Shown here one piece after another: positions 1-7,187 of a stretch of 10,368 bases of DNA. The notes under the pieces are model-generated. The model had not been told where the DNA came from, did no database searches, and saw only the letters and a program-made list of their open reading frames with translations. A program made the position numbers and the translations under genes. Every line of letters begins with the position of its first letter. The stretch's first letter is position 1. This DNA is from an uncultured Eubacterium sp. (GTDB lineage Bacteria > Bacillota > Clostridia > Lachnospirales > Lachnospiraceae). The stretch covers positions 1 to 10,368 of the forward strand of contig CAJUFM010000086.1 of assembly GCA_910585745.1 (NCBI GenBank), written 5' to 3'.

Positions 1-577
1 TTTCCTGGTGGAGGGGAGAAGTGGATTTTTCTATAGGATTTGTCTCACCGGTCAGGGTGGATTCCTCGATGGAAAGTCCCATGACAGATATGATCCTCGC
101 ATCGGCGGGAACGAGATTGCCCGCTTCCAGTACGATGAGATCTCCGGGAACCAGAAGAGAGGAATCGATCTGCTTTAATTCACCCTCCCGGTATACCAGC
201 GCCAGGGGCGCGGAGAGGTTTTTCAGCGCCTCCAGCGAACGTCTCGCCTTTGCTTCCTGAACAACACCCAGAATCGCATTGATGATCACAATGGCGAGTA
301 TGATGGAGGGCTCGATCAAGTCCATCCGGTGTTCCAGACAGGAGACAGCAAAGGAGATGCCGGCTGCGATCAGAAGAGTTATGATCATAAAATCCTTAAA
401 CTGGTCAATAAAATTTTTCAACATGCTGTCTGGTTTTTTATGAGCCAGCTGGTTTTTCCCGTATTTTTGTAGATATGCCTCCGCTTTTTTCTGGTGCAGT
501 CCGTTTTCCATATCGGTGTGGAAATGTTTTTCTATCTCTTTTGCAGGTGTGTTATACCAGTCGCTTTTATTTTTCAT
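1..577 (-). CDS. P-type cation-transporting ATPase (Ca2+/Mn2+ type), N-terminal part, cut by window edge
   Basis: The gene reads leftwards from ATG at 577-575 and is open to base 1, giving 192 residues of a protein that is normally about 870-900 residues long. Residues 1-55 match the cation-ATPase N-terminal domain (the WYNT and AEAYLQKYGKNQL stretches). Hydrophobic segments lie at about 62-80 and 90-107. The actuator domain begins near 110 with a QEAKARRSLEALK stretch, followed by VPGDLIVLEAGNLVPADARI at 142-161 and the TGE dephosphorylation loop at 176-178. The residue after TGE is Thr, not the usual Ser. The catalytic DKTGT motif lies beyond the window. By family, such proteins pump Ca2+ (some also Mn2+) out of the cytoplasm using ATP and an aspartyl-phosphate intermediate. 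An in-frame stop eight codons upstream (TAA) and no better alternative fix the ATG; the ribosome site (GGGA) is weak. It diverges from an MntP-like exporter. Exact ion specificity cannot be read from this part. Confidence 0.93.
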   Translation of the reverse strand, partial: MKNKSDWYNTPAKEIEKHFHTDMENGLHQKKAEAYLQKYGKNQLAHKKPDSMLKNFIDQFKDFMIITLLIAAGISFAVSCLEHRMDLIEPSIILAIVIINAILGVVQEAKARRSLEALKNLSAPLALVYREGELKQIDSSLLVPGDLIVLEAGNLVPADARIISVMGLSIEESTLTGETNPIEKSTSPLHQE

Positions 578-628
578 CCCTGTTGTCCCGAATCTGTTTT
601 ACATCATTTTTATGACTTTAAATCTGGA

Positions 629-657
629 ATTATAACTTTTCCCCAGGATAATCATAA
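629..657 (-). promoter_or_regulatory. Putative sigma-A promoter for the P-type ATPase gene
   Basis: Reading leftwards, a perfect -10 TATAAT occupies 634-629. Seventeen bases upstream the -35 position holds TTATGA at 657-652, only 3 of 6 matches to TTGACA. A transcript would start near 622 and leave a leader of about 45 bases before the ATG at 577. The -10 is convincing but the -35 is poor, so an activator or another -35 position is possible. Confidence 0.4.
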
Positions 658-665
658 GATAAAAT
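637..665 (+). promoter_or_regulatory. Weak candidate promoter for the MntP/YtaF-like gene
   Basis: TAAAAT at 660-665 differs from the -10 consensus at one base, and TTTTCC lies 17 bases upstream at 637-642 (3 of 6 matches). It overlaps the -35 region of the divergent ATPase promoter, so the two genes could share control. No riboswitch-like structure is visible in the 112-base gap. This is the best candidate I can find but is weak. Confidence 0.25.
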
Positions 666-689
666 AAATAAGTCGGATTTTAGGAGAAT

Positions 690-1238
690 TTGGAGAACGT
701 GATCAAGATAATATTGCTTGGTTTATCCGCCAGCATTGATTCCTGGGCGGTGGGGGCTGCTTACCGGGCAGGGGACATCCGTATCCCCTGGTACACAAAA
801 GCGGTCGTGGCGCTGGTCTCCGCCATTACGTCCATGGCTGCAGTGTTTTTGGGAAATGGCATGGGGCATTTTGTGGATACGGCTTATATCCAGATGGCAG
901 GAGGTTTTGTGCTTTTTGTCATCGGTCTGCGGTCAGTCTGGGGCGTCTGTCACCACCGGGAAGAAAAGAATTATGACGCGGATTCATCTAAGACCATTGA
1001 TCCCTGGGAGGGGGTTCTGCTGGGAGGTGTTCTTGCCTCGGATTCTTTCTGCGGCGGTCTCAGCCTGTGCGCTATGGGGGCAGAAGCCTATATATTTCCT
1101 TTTATTGTGGGGATTCTCACCTATGGTTTTTTACTGCTGGCAGATAAGAAGGTAAAATGTATCGGAATCTCCCACTATTTTGCCGGGGTCGCCCTGGCTG
1201 TTATCGGAATCATACAGCTGGCGGGAGCGCTGCAGTAG
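690..1238 (+). CDS. MntP/YtaF-family membrane protein, probable Mn2+ (divalent cation) exporter
   Basis: The 182-residue protein is almost entirely hydrophobic and fits six membrane helices arranged as two three-helix halves. Each half starts with a matching motif carrying a membrane-embedded acidic residue: LSASIDSWAVG at 13-23 and VLASDSFCGG in the fourth helix. The paired Asp residues and the following RAGDIRIP loop are typical of the MntP/YtaF group, whose members export Mn2+ or are annotated as sporulation membrane proteins. A charged, His/Cys-containing loop (CHHREEKN) separates the halves. The start is uncertain: TTG at 690 lies only 3 bases after AGGAG (682-686), while in-frame GTG at 699 lies 12 bases after it; both give a near-identical protein. 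The gene diverges from a P-type Ca2+/Mn2+-type ATPase, supporting a metal-efflux role. Substrate is inferred from the family, and YtaF members have no firmly established substrate. Confidence 0.85.
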   Translation: MENVIKIILLGLSASIDSWAVGAAYRAGDIRIPWYTKAVVALVSAITSMAAVFLGNGMGHFVDTAYIQMAGGFVLFVIGLRSVWGVCHHREEKNYDADSSKTIDPWEGVLLGGVLASDSFCGGLSLCAMGAEAYIFPFIVGILTYGFLLLADKKVKCIGISHYFAGVALAVIGIIQLAGALQ

Positions 1239-1290
1239 AGCTGCGGTGGAGCCACAGTGATCCGGAAAGGGAATGCACTGGAATTTCCTA

Positions 1291-1319
1291 TTTACAAAAC
1301 CGCTGTATTTATATACAAT
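1291..1319 (+). promoter_or_regulatory. Sigma-A promoter of the unknown five-gene block
   Basis: TTTACA (1291-1296, 5 of 6 matches to TTGACA) and TACAAT (1314-1319, 5 of 6 matches to TATAAT) are separated by exactly 17 bases. A second, perfect TATAAT sits one base later at 1320-1325 but lacks a -35 at the right distance. Transcription would start near 1326-1332, leaving a leader of about 40 bases before ATG 1369. This is the strongest promoter in the window and shows that the longer reading frame open from 1273 is not the true gene start. Confidence 0.7.
1304..1317. promoter_or_regulatory. Inverted repeat TGTAT-N4-ATACA over the promoter spacer and -10
   Basis: TGTAT (1304-1308) and ATACA (1313-1317) form a 5-bp-arm dyad across the spacer and the first bases of the -10 TACAAT. 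A repressor bound here would block RNA polymerase. The arms are AT-rich and short, so chance occurrence is a real possibility. Confidence 0.3.
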
Positions 1320-1329
1320 TATAATAGAA

Positions 1330-1347
1330 TCTGGATATGGATCCAGA
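1330..1347 (+). promoter_or_regulatory. Perfect 7-bp dyad TCTGGAT-ATGG-ATCCAGA at the transcript 5' end
   Basis: TCTGGAT (1330-1336) and ATCCAGA (1341-1347) are exact reverse complements around a 4-base loop. The element begins within a few bases of the predicted transcription start and ends about 10 bases before the ribosome site at 1359-1366. It may be a DNA operator placed just downstream of the start, or a 5' hairpin in the mRNA that affects stability or translation. It has no T-run, so it is not a terminator. Confidence 0.5.
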
Positions 1348-1368
1348 CACTTTCAGAGAAAGGCGGAT

Positions 1369-2346
1369 ATGTGTATGGACGGGGCAGCACAGTTTTTTAT
1401 GGGGGCAGGCGGTGTACTGACTGGTTATATCATCATAGGGATCGCTGCCGCCATCGGAAGGATCGTGGGGGGATCGTTATTACATTTCAGGTTTGATCAC
1501 TTTATTTTTTTTATGATAAAAATCAGTAAGAAAAACAGAGGATTTTCTATCGGGCTGTGTGATCCACAGCCCTACATAAGTTGTAGTATGACAGACCCGA
1601 AGGATACCCGGATGAGGAATCTGATCTACGGGGCATTCTCCATGGCGGTGGCGCTGTTTTTTACGGAGACAGCCTGTTTTCAGATCTGGGGGACAAAGAT
1701 TATGCCCCAAAATGTCTTCACGGTTCCGATGGCCGTTGTTATGGTGGCATATACTACTGTGCTGATGGTGCTTCTGGCATTCAACCAGAAGCAGAAAGCA
1801 GGCAGCGGGGCGGCGGGGATCATGAGGCGCGAGTACGAGCGGTGTTATGCGGCGATCCGGGAGGGCAGATCTCCGGCAGAGCTGGAAATCCAGACAGTAT
1901 CTTACACTGGAAAGCTGACGGATCTGCCCGTCTATAAAAAGTATCTTCTGATGCTGTATTATCATTTTCTGGACCAGGGTGATTATGACAGTCTGCGGAA
2001 AGTAATGGATGAGATGGAGGATCATGTGCCAGATAAATGGTCCCGGGGAGAGATATCCAGTTTATGTGAATTTGTATTTTATAATGTGATCATTCAGCCT
2101 AATGAGGGGAAGGCACATTTTTATGGAAAAGCCTTTCTGGCAAAAATGGAGGGCAATGAGGAGGCGAATACAAAGAGGGTTTTCGCCTACTGGCTGTACT
2201 TTGTCGAAAAGGATAAGGGGGCGGCCCTGCAGATCGCCATGGAGGCGATGAAGGCGGTGGAAGGTTATTCCCTGACGGGCTGCCGCGATATGGAGATGCG
2301 TTTTATTGAGGCACTGATCAAACGCATTGAGCAAACACCATCATAA
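1369..2346 (+). CDS. Three-helix membrane protein with C-terminal helical (TPR-like) domain; possible inactive M50-protease relative
   Basis: The protein has 325 residues if started at ATG 1369 (AAAGG at 1359-1363); ATG 1375, two codons on, is also possible (AGGCGG at 1361-1366). The frame stays open upstream to 1273, but that part overlaps the promoter. Hydrophobic helices lie at about 14-38, 84-106 and 117-138. A hydrophilic loop of about 45 residues follows the first. Residues 145-325 are predicted all-helical, with a rhythm like TPR or HAT repeats, and probably lie in the cytoplasm. I see no catalytic motif. The first helix followed by HFRFDHFIFF and then a GFSIG...SCSMTDP stretch resembles the layout of clostridial M50 (site-2 protease) proteins, with AAIGR where HELGH would be. 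That is inference from memory. It is the first gene of the unknown block and ends 16 bases before the next start, so it is a likely membrane anchor for it. Confidence 0.75.
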   Translation: MCMDGAAQFFMGAGGVLTGYIIIGIAAAIGRIVGGSLLHFRFDHFIFFMIKISKKNRGFSIGLCDPQPYISCSMTDPKDTRMRNLIYGAFSMAVALFFTETACFQIWGTKIMPQNVFTVPMAVVMVAYTTVLMVLLAFNQKQKAGSGAAGIMRREYERCYAAIREGRSPAELEIQTVSYTGKLTDLPVYKKYLLMLYYHFLDQGDYDSLRKVMDEMEDHVPDKWSRGEISSLCEFVFYNVIIQPNEGKAHFYGKAFLAKMEGNEEANTKRVFAYWLYFVEKDKGAALQIAMEAMKAVEGYSLTGCRDMEMRFIEALIKRIEQTPS

Positions 2347-2348
2347 CT

Positions 2349-2354
2349 GGGGAG
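2349..2354 (+). promoter_or_regulatory. Ribosome binding site GGGGAG that sets the start of the 1180-residue protein
   Basis: GGGGAG ends 8 bases before ATG 2363, an ideal spacing. The same frame is open from a TTG at 2327, inside the end of the previous gene, but that codon has no ribosome site. ATG 2363 is therefore preferred. Confidence 0.7.
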
Positions 2355-2362
2355 AAATTGCG

Positions 2363-5300
2363 ATGAGAGAGAAAGTCATGTCACTGGCTCAGGGCAGATT
2401 TACATATGAGCGGCCGGAGATCGTCTGTTCCACAGACCGGCTAGAGCTGGAAGTAGTCGAGGGAGGAGAAACTGCTTCTTCTTTTACTGTGTCCAATTCT
2501 GCGGGAACGAAGATCAAGGGATTTGGGGCAGTGGATCATTTCAACATAGAATTTCTGCCGGTTTTTGACGGAAAAGAAAATGAAATTACAGTAAAGGCAT
2601 ATGCTGCCAATAAAAAAGCAGGGGAGGTCATGACAGGAGAGCTCTGCATCGTGACGGACTGTGGAGAATATATGCTGCCCTATGAGGTCAGAGTACTGCC
2701 GCGCTGTCTCTGCAGTTCAGAGGGTGAGATTCATTCTTATGAGGAATTTGTGGAACTTGCCAGGGAAAACTTTGAAGAAGCAGTTACAATTTTTTATCAC
2801 GATAAATTCAAAAGGATTTATCTGAAGGAGTGGGGAGATAAAAGGTTATATCAGAATTTAACTTTGAAAAACCCGAAAAAACAGGCGCTGGAGGAGTTTC
2901 TGGTAGCCCATGGTGATAAAAAGCCAGTTCGGTTTGCAGCGAATAAAAAGCAGATTTCCTTTGAGGTCAGGGACGAAGATATCCATGGTGAGATCCTGGT
3001 CGTGCTGGACAGCTGGGGGATGGCAGGGATCTGGGTGAGCACCAGTAGTTCTTATATTTCATTGGAAAAAGAAAATTTGAGTGATAAGGATTTTTTACAA
3101 AATCAGGCGGTGATTGCTTTTCATATCCGGGCCTCGGAGGTCCCGGAGGGGATTCACCGGAGTGTGGTCCTTCTGGAAAATGTGTATCAGAAACTAGAGA
3201 TCAAGGTGAGGCTTCACGGGATCCGGGGCAGGAAAGAAAGGGCGAAAAAGCGCAGTTTGGACAAGCTGACGGAGCAGCTGGTGAAGTGTCATATCCAGTA
3301 CATGATGAACAGCAGTTTAAAAGACAGGTGGCTCCGGGTGCTGGTGGAGAACCGGGAGAAGATTGGCAGTTCCGGCAAGGGAAATGATGTTCTCCTGGAA
3401 GGATACATGGCTGTTTTGACTGGGGAAGAGAGGAAGATGACTGCCTTTGTCAATGCGGTGACAGGGATGCCGGCGCCGGCTCCAGGGGACAGCATGGAAA
3501 AAGTATATAGTTATCTGACTATTATGTATGTACGGTGTCTTGCTCTGGATTCGCCGGAAGAAAAAAGCGGTTTGTGCCGGCAGATCAGGGAGTATTATGA
3601 CAATGGCTGCCATCACTGGCGGCTTCTGGTTATGCTGGAGCGGCTGGGATATTTCGAGGGCAGCTCTCAGAGGCTGATGGAGGAACTGGAGCTGCTTTGC
3701 AAGGAGGGGGCTTGCAGTCCGTATCTGCATTTATACCAGATGTTACTGTTGCTGCAGGAGCCAGAGCTGCTGAAGAAATTGGACAACAGTGCAATAGGAG
3801 CTCTCAGATTCGGATTAAAACATGATTTAATTACTGAGGATCTGGCGATTGCAGTATCTTTCCTGGCGGTACGGAAGAAGAAATGTACTCCTGCTCTCCT
3901 GTCTGTACTGCAGGGCTGTTATGAAATATATGGCAGTAAAGATACTCTTCATAGTATCTGCGCTCTTCTGATCCGAACAGAAAAGCAGGATGCCAGATAT
4001 TTTAAATGGTTCCGTCTCGGAGTGGAGCGGCGGCTGCGGCTGACAGAGCTTTTTGAATATTATATGTACGCAATGGACAAAGGTTGTTATGATGAAGCTT
4101 TGCCGATGGTGGCATCCTATTTTCAGTATGAGAACCATCTAAGAGATTCGGTGAGGTCCGGATTTTATGCAAGCATTGTCAGAAACAAGGAAAGGTATCC
4201 GGAATATTACCAAAGTTATTGTGAGGCGATACAGGAATATACGCTCCGGCAGCTGTATGAACACCGCATCAGTCCGGAACTGGCGGTGCTGTACAAAGAA
4301 TATTTCACTGTGGACAGTTGTAAAGACCGGATCGCCAGAGAACTGCCGGGGGTTTTATTTGTTCACCGGCTTCACTGTGAGAACAGGAATATGGAGCGGG
4401 TGGTAGTCGTCCATGATGAGGGCGGCGGGGAGATGGTTTATAATCTTGTCAACGGAGAGGCAGATATCAGTATAGGGACGGAGAATTTTAAGCTGTATTT
4501 TATAGATAAAAATGGTTATTATCATGGAAATACAGTGTCATACCAGCTGACAAAGATATTAAACCTGGAGTCTATGGCGCAGGGCTGTTATGAAAATGGT
4601 TCTGACAATCTGGTACTATTGCTTTACTTATTTTCAGAGACCTTGAAAAAGAAGGATATTGGCGCCAAAGATGCCATCCTTCTGCACACAATGATCCGAC
4701 GGCAGGTGCCCGGCATGGAGTACAGGCAGAAGACCCTGCTCATTCTCTATGACTATTACAAAGCCATTGGCGAGGATCTGCTGCTGGAGGAGGTGATACA
4801 AAGCATTGATTTCCAGTATCTCACCCAGGAGAGGCGTGCGGGGATCCTGCAGACGATGATCCAGCACGAATGGAAAGATGAAGCTCTGGGCGTACTGAAA
4901 AAGTACGAGATCACCAGCTGCAGCCGGAAACTTCTTTTGCTTCTGATCACCTGGAAGCTGGAGGAGGATCGGGAGCATTTTGAGCCGTACTATATGAAGC
5001 TCTGCAGTTTCCTATATCAGGGAGGCATAAAAAATAATCAGATTCTTTCTTATCTGGCAGATTTTTATATGGGGAGCATTTCTGTGCTTTTTGATATATA
5101 TGAGGCTGCCCGGAAGAATGGGGCGGAAATATCGGACGGTGGGACGGAACGGCTTCTGGGGCAGGCTTTGTTTGTAGAGGATGATCTTGAGAAATATGCG
5201 GATATATTCCTTGATTATTATGAGTATGGCGCGAACCGGATTCTTGTAAAAGCCTTTTTAGGTTGTATCTCCTATGGATATCTGACTGAAAAATGCCAGA

Positions 5301-5905
5301 TGCCGGAGGGGATCTGGGAGAAGATCCGAAGAGAGGGGCTTTCCGAGGAGAATCAGAGTATGATACTGGCCTCTCTGCGTTATTATGCCGGCATGGATGA
5401 GTATACGGAGGCGGAGAAGGAGTATATCGGGTATCATCTGTCCCATTTTGTTTCTGCCGGCAGGATATTTTCCTTTATGAAGGGATTTATTGGCAAAGTG
5501 GAGATTCCTTTTGAGGTACTTCATGGAAGTATCATCCAGCTGTATTATTCCCGCAGTAAAGACCTCTATATTGAGCTGACCCATGAGGATGGGGAAAAAG
5601 AGGTCTGTCAGATGAAGCCGGTATTTGAGGATATCTATGTATATCAGACCTTGCTATTCCGGGGGGAGACAGTTCATTACCAGATTTTTGCCGGAGCAGG
5701 ATCCCCCCCTGTCAGGCAGGGAGTGATCCGGGCGGCAGAGGAAGAAGAAACGACAGAAACGGGACAGGAGGCAGCCGCCTTTTATGAGATGGTGAACCAG
5801 ATGATCCGGGCGAAGGAAGACGGGGAAGAAGAGGTGCTGCACCAGCTGGTCCGGAAATACCGTTCCATGCAGGAAGTTTCCGGAAAGCTGTTTGATCCAC
5901 TTTAA
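2363..5905 (+). CDS. Large beta-sandwich/alpha-solenoid protein of unknown function (probably DUF5717 type)
   Basis: The protein has 1180 residues and no signal peptide or membrane helix, so it is probably cytoplasmic. Domain order as read from the sequence: an Ig-like beta-sandwich at about 5-112; a charged helical linker at about 115-185; a second beta-sandwich at about 188-289; a basic hinge (GRKERAKKRS); a long helical solenoid at about 295-655; a small beta module at about 662-731; more solenoid at about 735-1035; a second beta module at about 1041-1124; and an acidic helical tail. The two small beta modules look alike (HDEGGGE near 685, HEDGEKE near 1070). No nuclease, protease, ATPase or transferase motif is visible. 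From memory the size, layout and neighbourhood fit the DUF5717 family; I could not check this. The architecture suggests a scaffold or adaptor binding several partners. It is followed 55 bases later by the Hsp70-like gene, its probable partner. Confidence 0.88.
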   Translation: MREKVMSLAQGRFTYERPEIVCSTDRLELEVVEGGETASSFTVSNSAGTKIKGFGAVDHFNIEFLPVFDGKENEITVKAYAANKKAGEVMTGELCIVTDCGEYMLPYEVRVLPRCLCSSEGEIHSYEEFVELARENFEEAVTIFYHDKFKRIYLKEWGDKRLYQNLTLKNPKKQALEEFLVAHGDKKPVRFAANKKQISFEVRDEDIHGEILVVLDSWGMAGIWVSTSSSYISLEKENLSDKDFLQNQAVIAFHIRASEVPEGIHRSVVLLENVYQKLEIKVRLHGIRGRKERAKKRSLDKLTEQLVKCHIQYMMNSSLKDRWLRVLVENREKIGSSGKGNDVLLEGYMAVLTGEERKMTAFVNAVTGMPAPAPGDSMEKVYSYLTIMYVRCLALDSPEEKSGLCRQIREYYDNGCHHWRLLVMLERLGYFEGSSQRLMEELELLCKEGACSPYLHLYQMLLLLQEPELLKKLDNSAIGALRFGLKHDLITEDLAIAVSFLAVRKKKCTPALLSVLQGCYEIYGSKDTLHSICALLIRTEKQDARYFKWFRLGVERRLRLTELFEYYMYAMDKGCYDEALPMVASYFQYENHLRDSVRSGFYASIVRNKERYPEYYQSYCEAIQEYTLRQLYEHRISPELAVLYKEYFTVDSCKDRIARELPGVLFVHRLHCENRNMERVVVVHDEGGGEMVYNLVNGEADISIGTENFKLYFIDKNGYYHGNTVSYQLTKILNLESMAQGCYENGSDNLVLLLYLFSETLKKKDIGAKDAILLHTMIRRQVPGMEYRQKTLLILYDYYKAIGEDLLLEEVIQSIDFQYLTQERRAGILQTMIQHEWKDEALGVLKKYEITSCSRKLLLLLITWKLEEDREHFEPYYMKLCSFLYQGGIKNNQILSYLADFYMGSISVLFDIYEAARKNGAEISDGGTERLLGQALFVEDDLEKYADIFLDYYEYGANRILVKAFLGCISYGYLTEKCQMPEGIWEKIRREGLSEENQSMILASLRYYAGMDEYTEAEKEYIGYHLSHFVSAGRIFSFMKGFIGKVEIPFEVLHGSIIQLYYSRSKDLYIELTHEDGEKEVCQMKPVFEDIYVYQTLLFRGETVHYQIFAGAGSPPVRQGVIRAAEEEETTETGQEAAAFYEMVNQMIRAKEDGEEEVLHQLVRKYRSMQEVSGKLFDPL

Positions 5906-5960
5906 GGCGATGCTGTTATTAAAGCGGCATGTCAGTATGATTGGAAAGGTTTGATTTGCT

Positions 5961-7172
5961 ATGAGCCAGCGAAGGCTGTATGTGGGCTTGGATATTAGAA
6001 ATGATATTTCCCAGATCGCTGTTTTGGGGCCGATGCTTCAGGAGCCGGAGATATTGGATCCGGGAGGAAATGAGAATGGAATTGATTATCCTACCAGGGT
6101 GGCAGTTCCGGGAACAAAAGAGTATATAGAAGGATTTCTGGAGAAGATCTACCGCCAGGAGCCGGTGGTGGCTGCGGGCAGGGAGACGGATCCGGTCAAT
6201 ATCCTGGCTGCATTTTTTCGCAAGATACTATCTAAGACACGGAAAAAGTATCCCAATGAATCCATCCGGCAGCTGGTGGTTACTACGGAATACCGTGATT
6301 ACCGGTTGATCGGAATCATCTATCAGGCATTGTCAAAGATTGGGATTCAGAGGGACCGCGCGATGGTCATTGACCGGCGCCAGAGCTTTATCTATTATGT
6401 GCTGAGCCAGAAAAAAGAGTTGTGGATCAACCATGTAGGTGTGTTTGATTATACGAAGGACAGACTGATGTATCTTCAAATGGAAACGGACCGTTACAAG
6501 CGGCCAATGTTAGCTGCCGTGGAGGAGAGGGACTACAGCGACTATATTCCGATGTTTCAGGAAAAGGACAGTACCGAAGAGGAAAAGAATTCGATCTTTG
6601 AGGGGATGGTCCAGGGCGCCATCCACGGTAAGATCATCACGACTTTGTATATGACTGGGAATGGGTTTGAAGGGGGATTCGCCGGAGCTGTGATGAAAAA
6701 GCTCTGCGTGGGGCGCCATCTGTTTCAGGGAGATAACCTGTACGTGGCAGGGGCCTGCTATTGTGCCCGGGAAATGTCAGGGGAACGCAGGCTGGAAGAA
6801 TTCGTATACCTGGATGAGGATACGGTGGAGGTTAATATTTCTATAAATGTATATACAGATGGGAAACCCCAGGAGATTCTTCTTGTCAGGGCAGGAACTC
6901 CCTGGCATCAGATCGATCATGAGATCGACCTGATTCCCGATGGAGACAGGGAATTGGAACTGAATGTGAAGAATATGCGGACAAAGGATAAGGCGAAACA
7001 ATGTATCCCCATGGAGGGGATTCCTGGACGGACGGACAGAAAGGCGAGGATCGGCCTGCAGATGCGATTTGCCGGTAAGGAGAAATGTATTGTCACAGTC
7101 AGGGACAAGGGCTTTGGAGATTTTTATCCCTCATCCTGCCGGATCTGGGAAAAGACCATCACGATTGAATAA
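5961..7172 (+). CDS. Degenerate Hsp70/actin-fold protein (probably DUF5716 type)
   Basis: The 403-residue protein shows the actin/Hsp70 superfamily elements in the correct order: phosphate-1 loop (YVGLDIRNDISQIAV, 7-21, Asp11 kept); a VVTTEYRDYRLIG segment (106-118) like the Hsp70 'TVPAYF' strand and helix; connect-1 (IDRRQSFIYYVLS, 137-149); phosphate-2 (VGVFDYTKDRLMYL, 159-172); adenosine motif (LYMTGNGFEGGF, 229-240); and connect-2 (DNLYVAGACYCARE, 258-271). The phosphate-2 DLGGGT motif is replaced by DYTKDR, and only about 55 residues separate phosphate-2 from the adenosine motif, far fewer than in DnaK, so subdomain IIB is reduced. Residues 284-403 are rich in beta strands, in the position of the Hsp70 substrate-binding beta-domain. 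ATP binding may persist; normal hydrolysis is doubtful. The ATG is fixed by an in-frame TGA at 5952-5954; the ribosome site GGAAAGG (5943-5949) is 11 bases away. The family name is from memory. Confidence 0.85.
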   Translation: MSQRRLYVGLDIRNDISQIAVLGPMLQEPEILDPGGNENGIDYPTRVAVPGTKEYIEGFLEKIYRQEPVVAAGRETDPVNILAAFFRKILSKTRKKYPNESIRQLVVTTEYRDYRLIGIIYQALSKIGIQRDRAMVIDRRQSFIYYVLSQKKELWINHVGVFDYTKDRLMYLQMETDRYKRPMLAAVEERDYSDYIPMFQEKDSTEEEKNSIFEGMVQGAIHGKIITTLYMTGNGFEGGFAGAVMKKLCVGRHLFQGDNLYVAGACYCAREMSGERRLEEFVYLDEDTVEVNISINVYTDGKPQEILLVRAGTPWHQIDHEIDLIPDGDRELELNVKNMRTKDKAKQCIPMEGIPGRTDRKARIGLQMRFAGKEKCIVTVRDKGFGDFYPSSCRIWEKTITIE

Positions 7173-7187
7173 AGGAAGCGATATAAA

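Noticed and set aside
578..689. A manganese-sensing (yybP-ykoY) riboswitch between the divergent transporter genes
   Set aside because: The gap is too short for a promoter plus the full aptamer and I see none of the conserved paired loops on either strand.
718..1155. A 145-codon reading frame in another frame across the MntP/YtaF-like gene
   Set aside because: It lies wholly inside a well-supported membrane-protein gene, has Trp- and Cys-rich composition typical of a shadow frame, and lacks a ribosome site.
1239..1290. A terminator after the MntP/YtaF-like gene (GTGG-AGC-CCAC and nearby short pairings)
   Set aside because: The stem is only 4 bp and no T-run follows.
1273..1368. A longer N-terminus for the three-helix membrane protein starting at ATG 1273
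   Set aside because: The extra 32 codons overlap a near-consensus promoter and a dyad, and ATG 1273 has no suitable ribosome site while ATG 1369 does.
1480..2025. A 181-codon minus-strand reading frame opposite the three-helix membrane protein
   Set aside because: Its His- and Cys-rich composition matches antisense translation of the plus-strand gene, and no start signal or domain is visible.
5906..5960. A hairpin TGCTG...CGGCA between the scaffold and the Hsp70-like gene
   Set aside because: It is a 5-bp stem including a wobble pair with a 9-base loop and no T-run, so neither a terminator nor a processing site can be argued.
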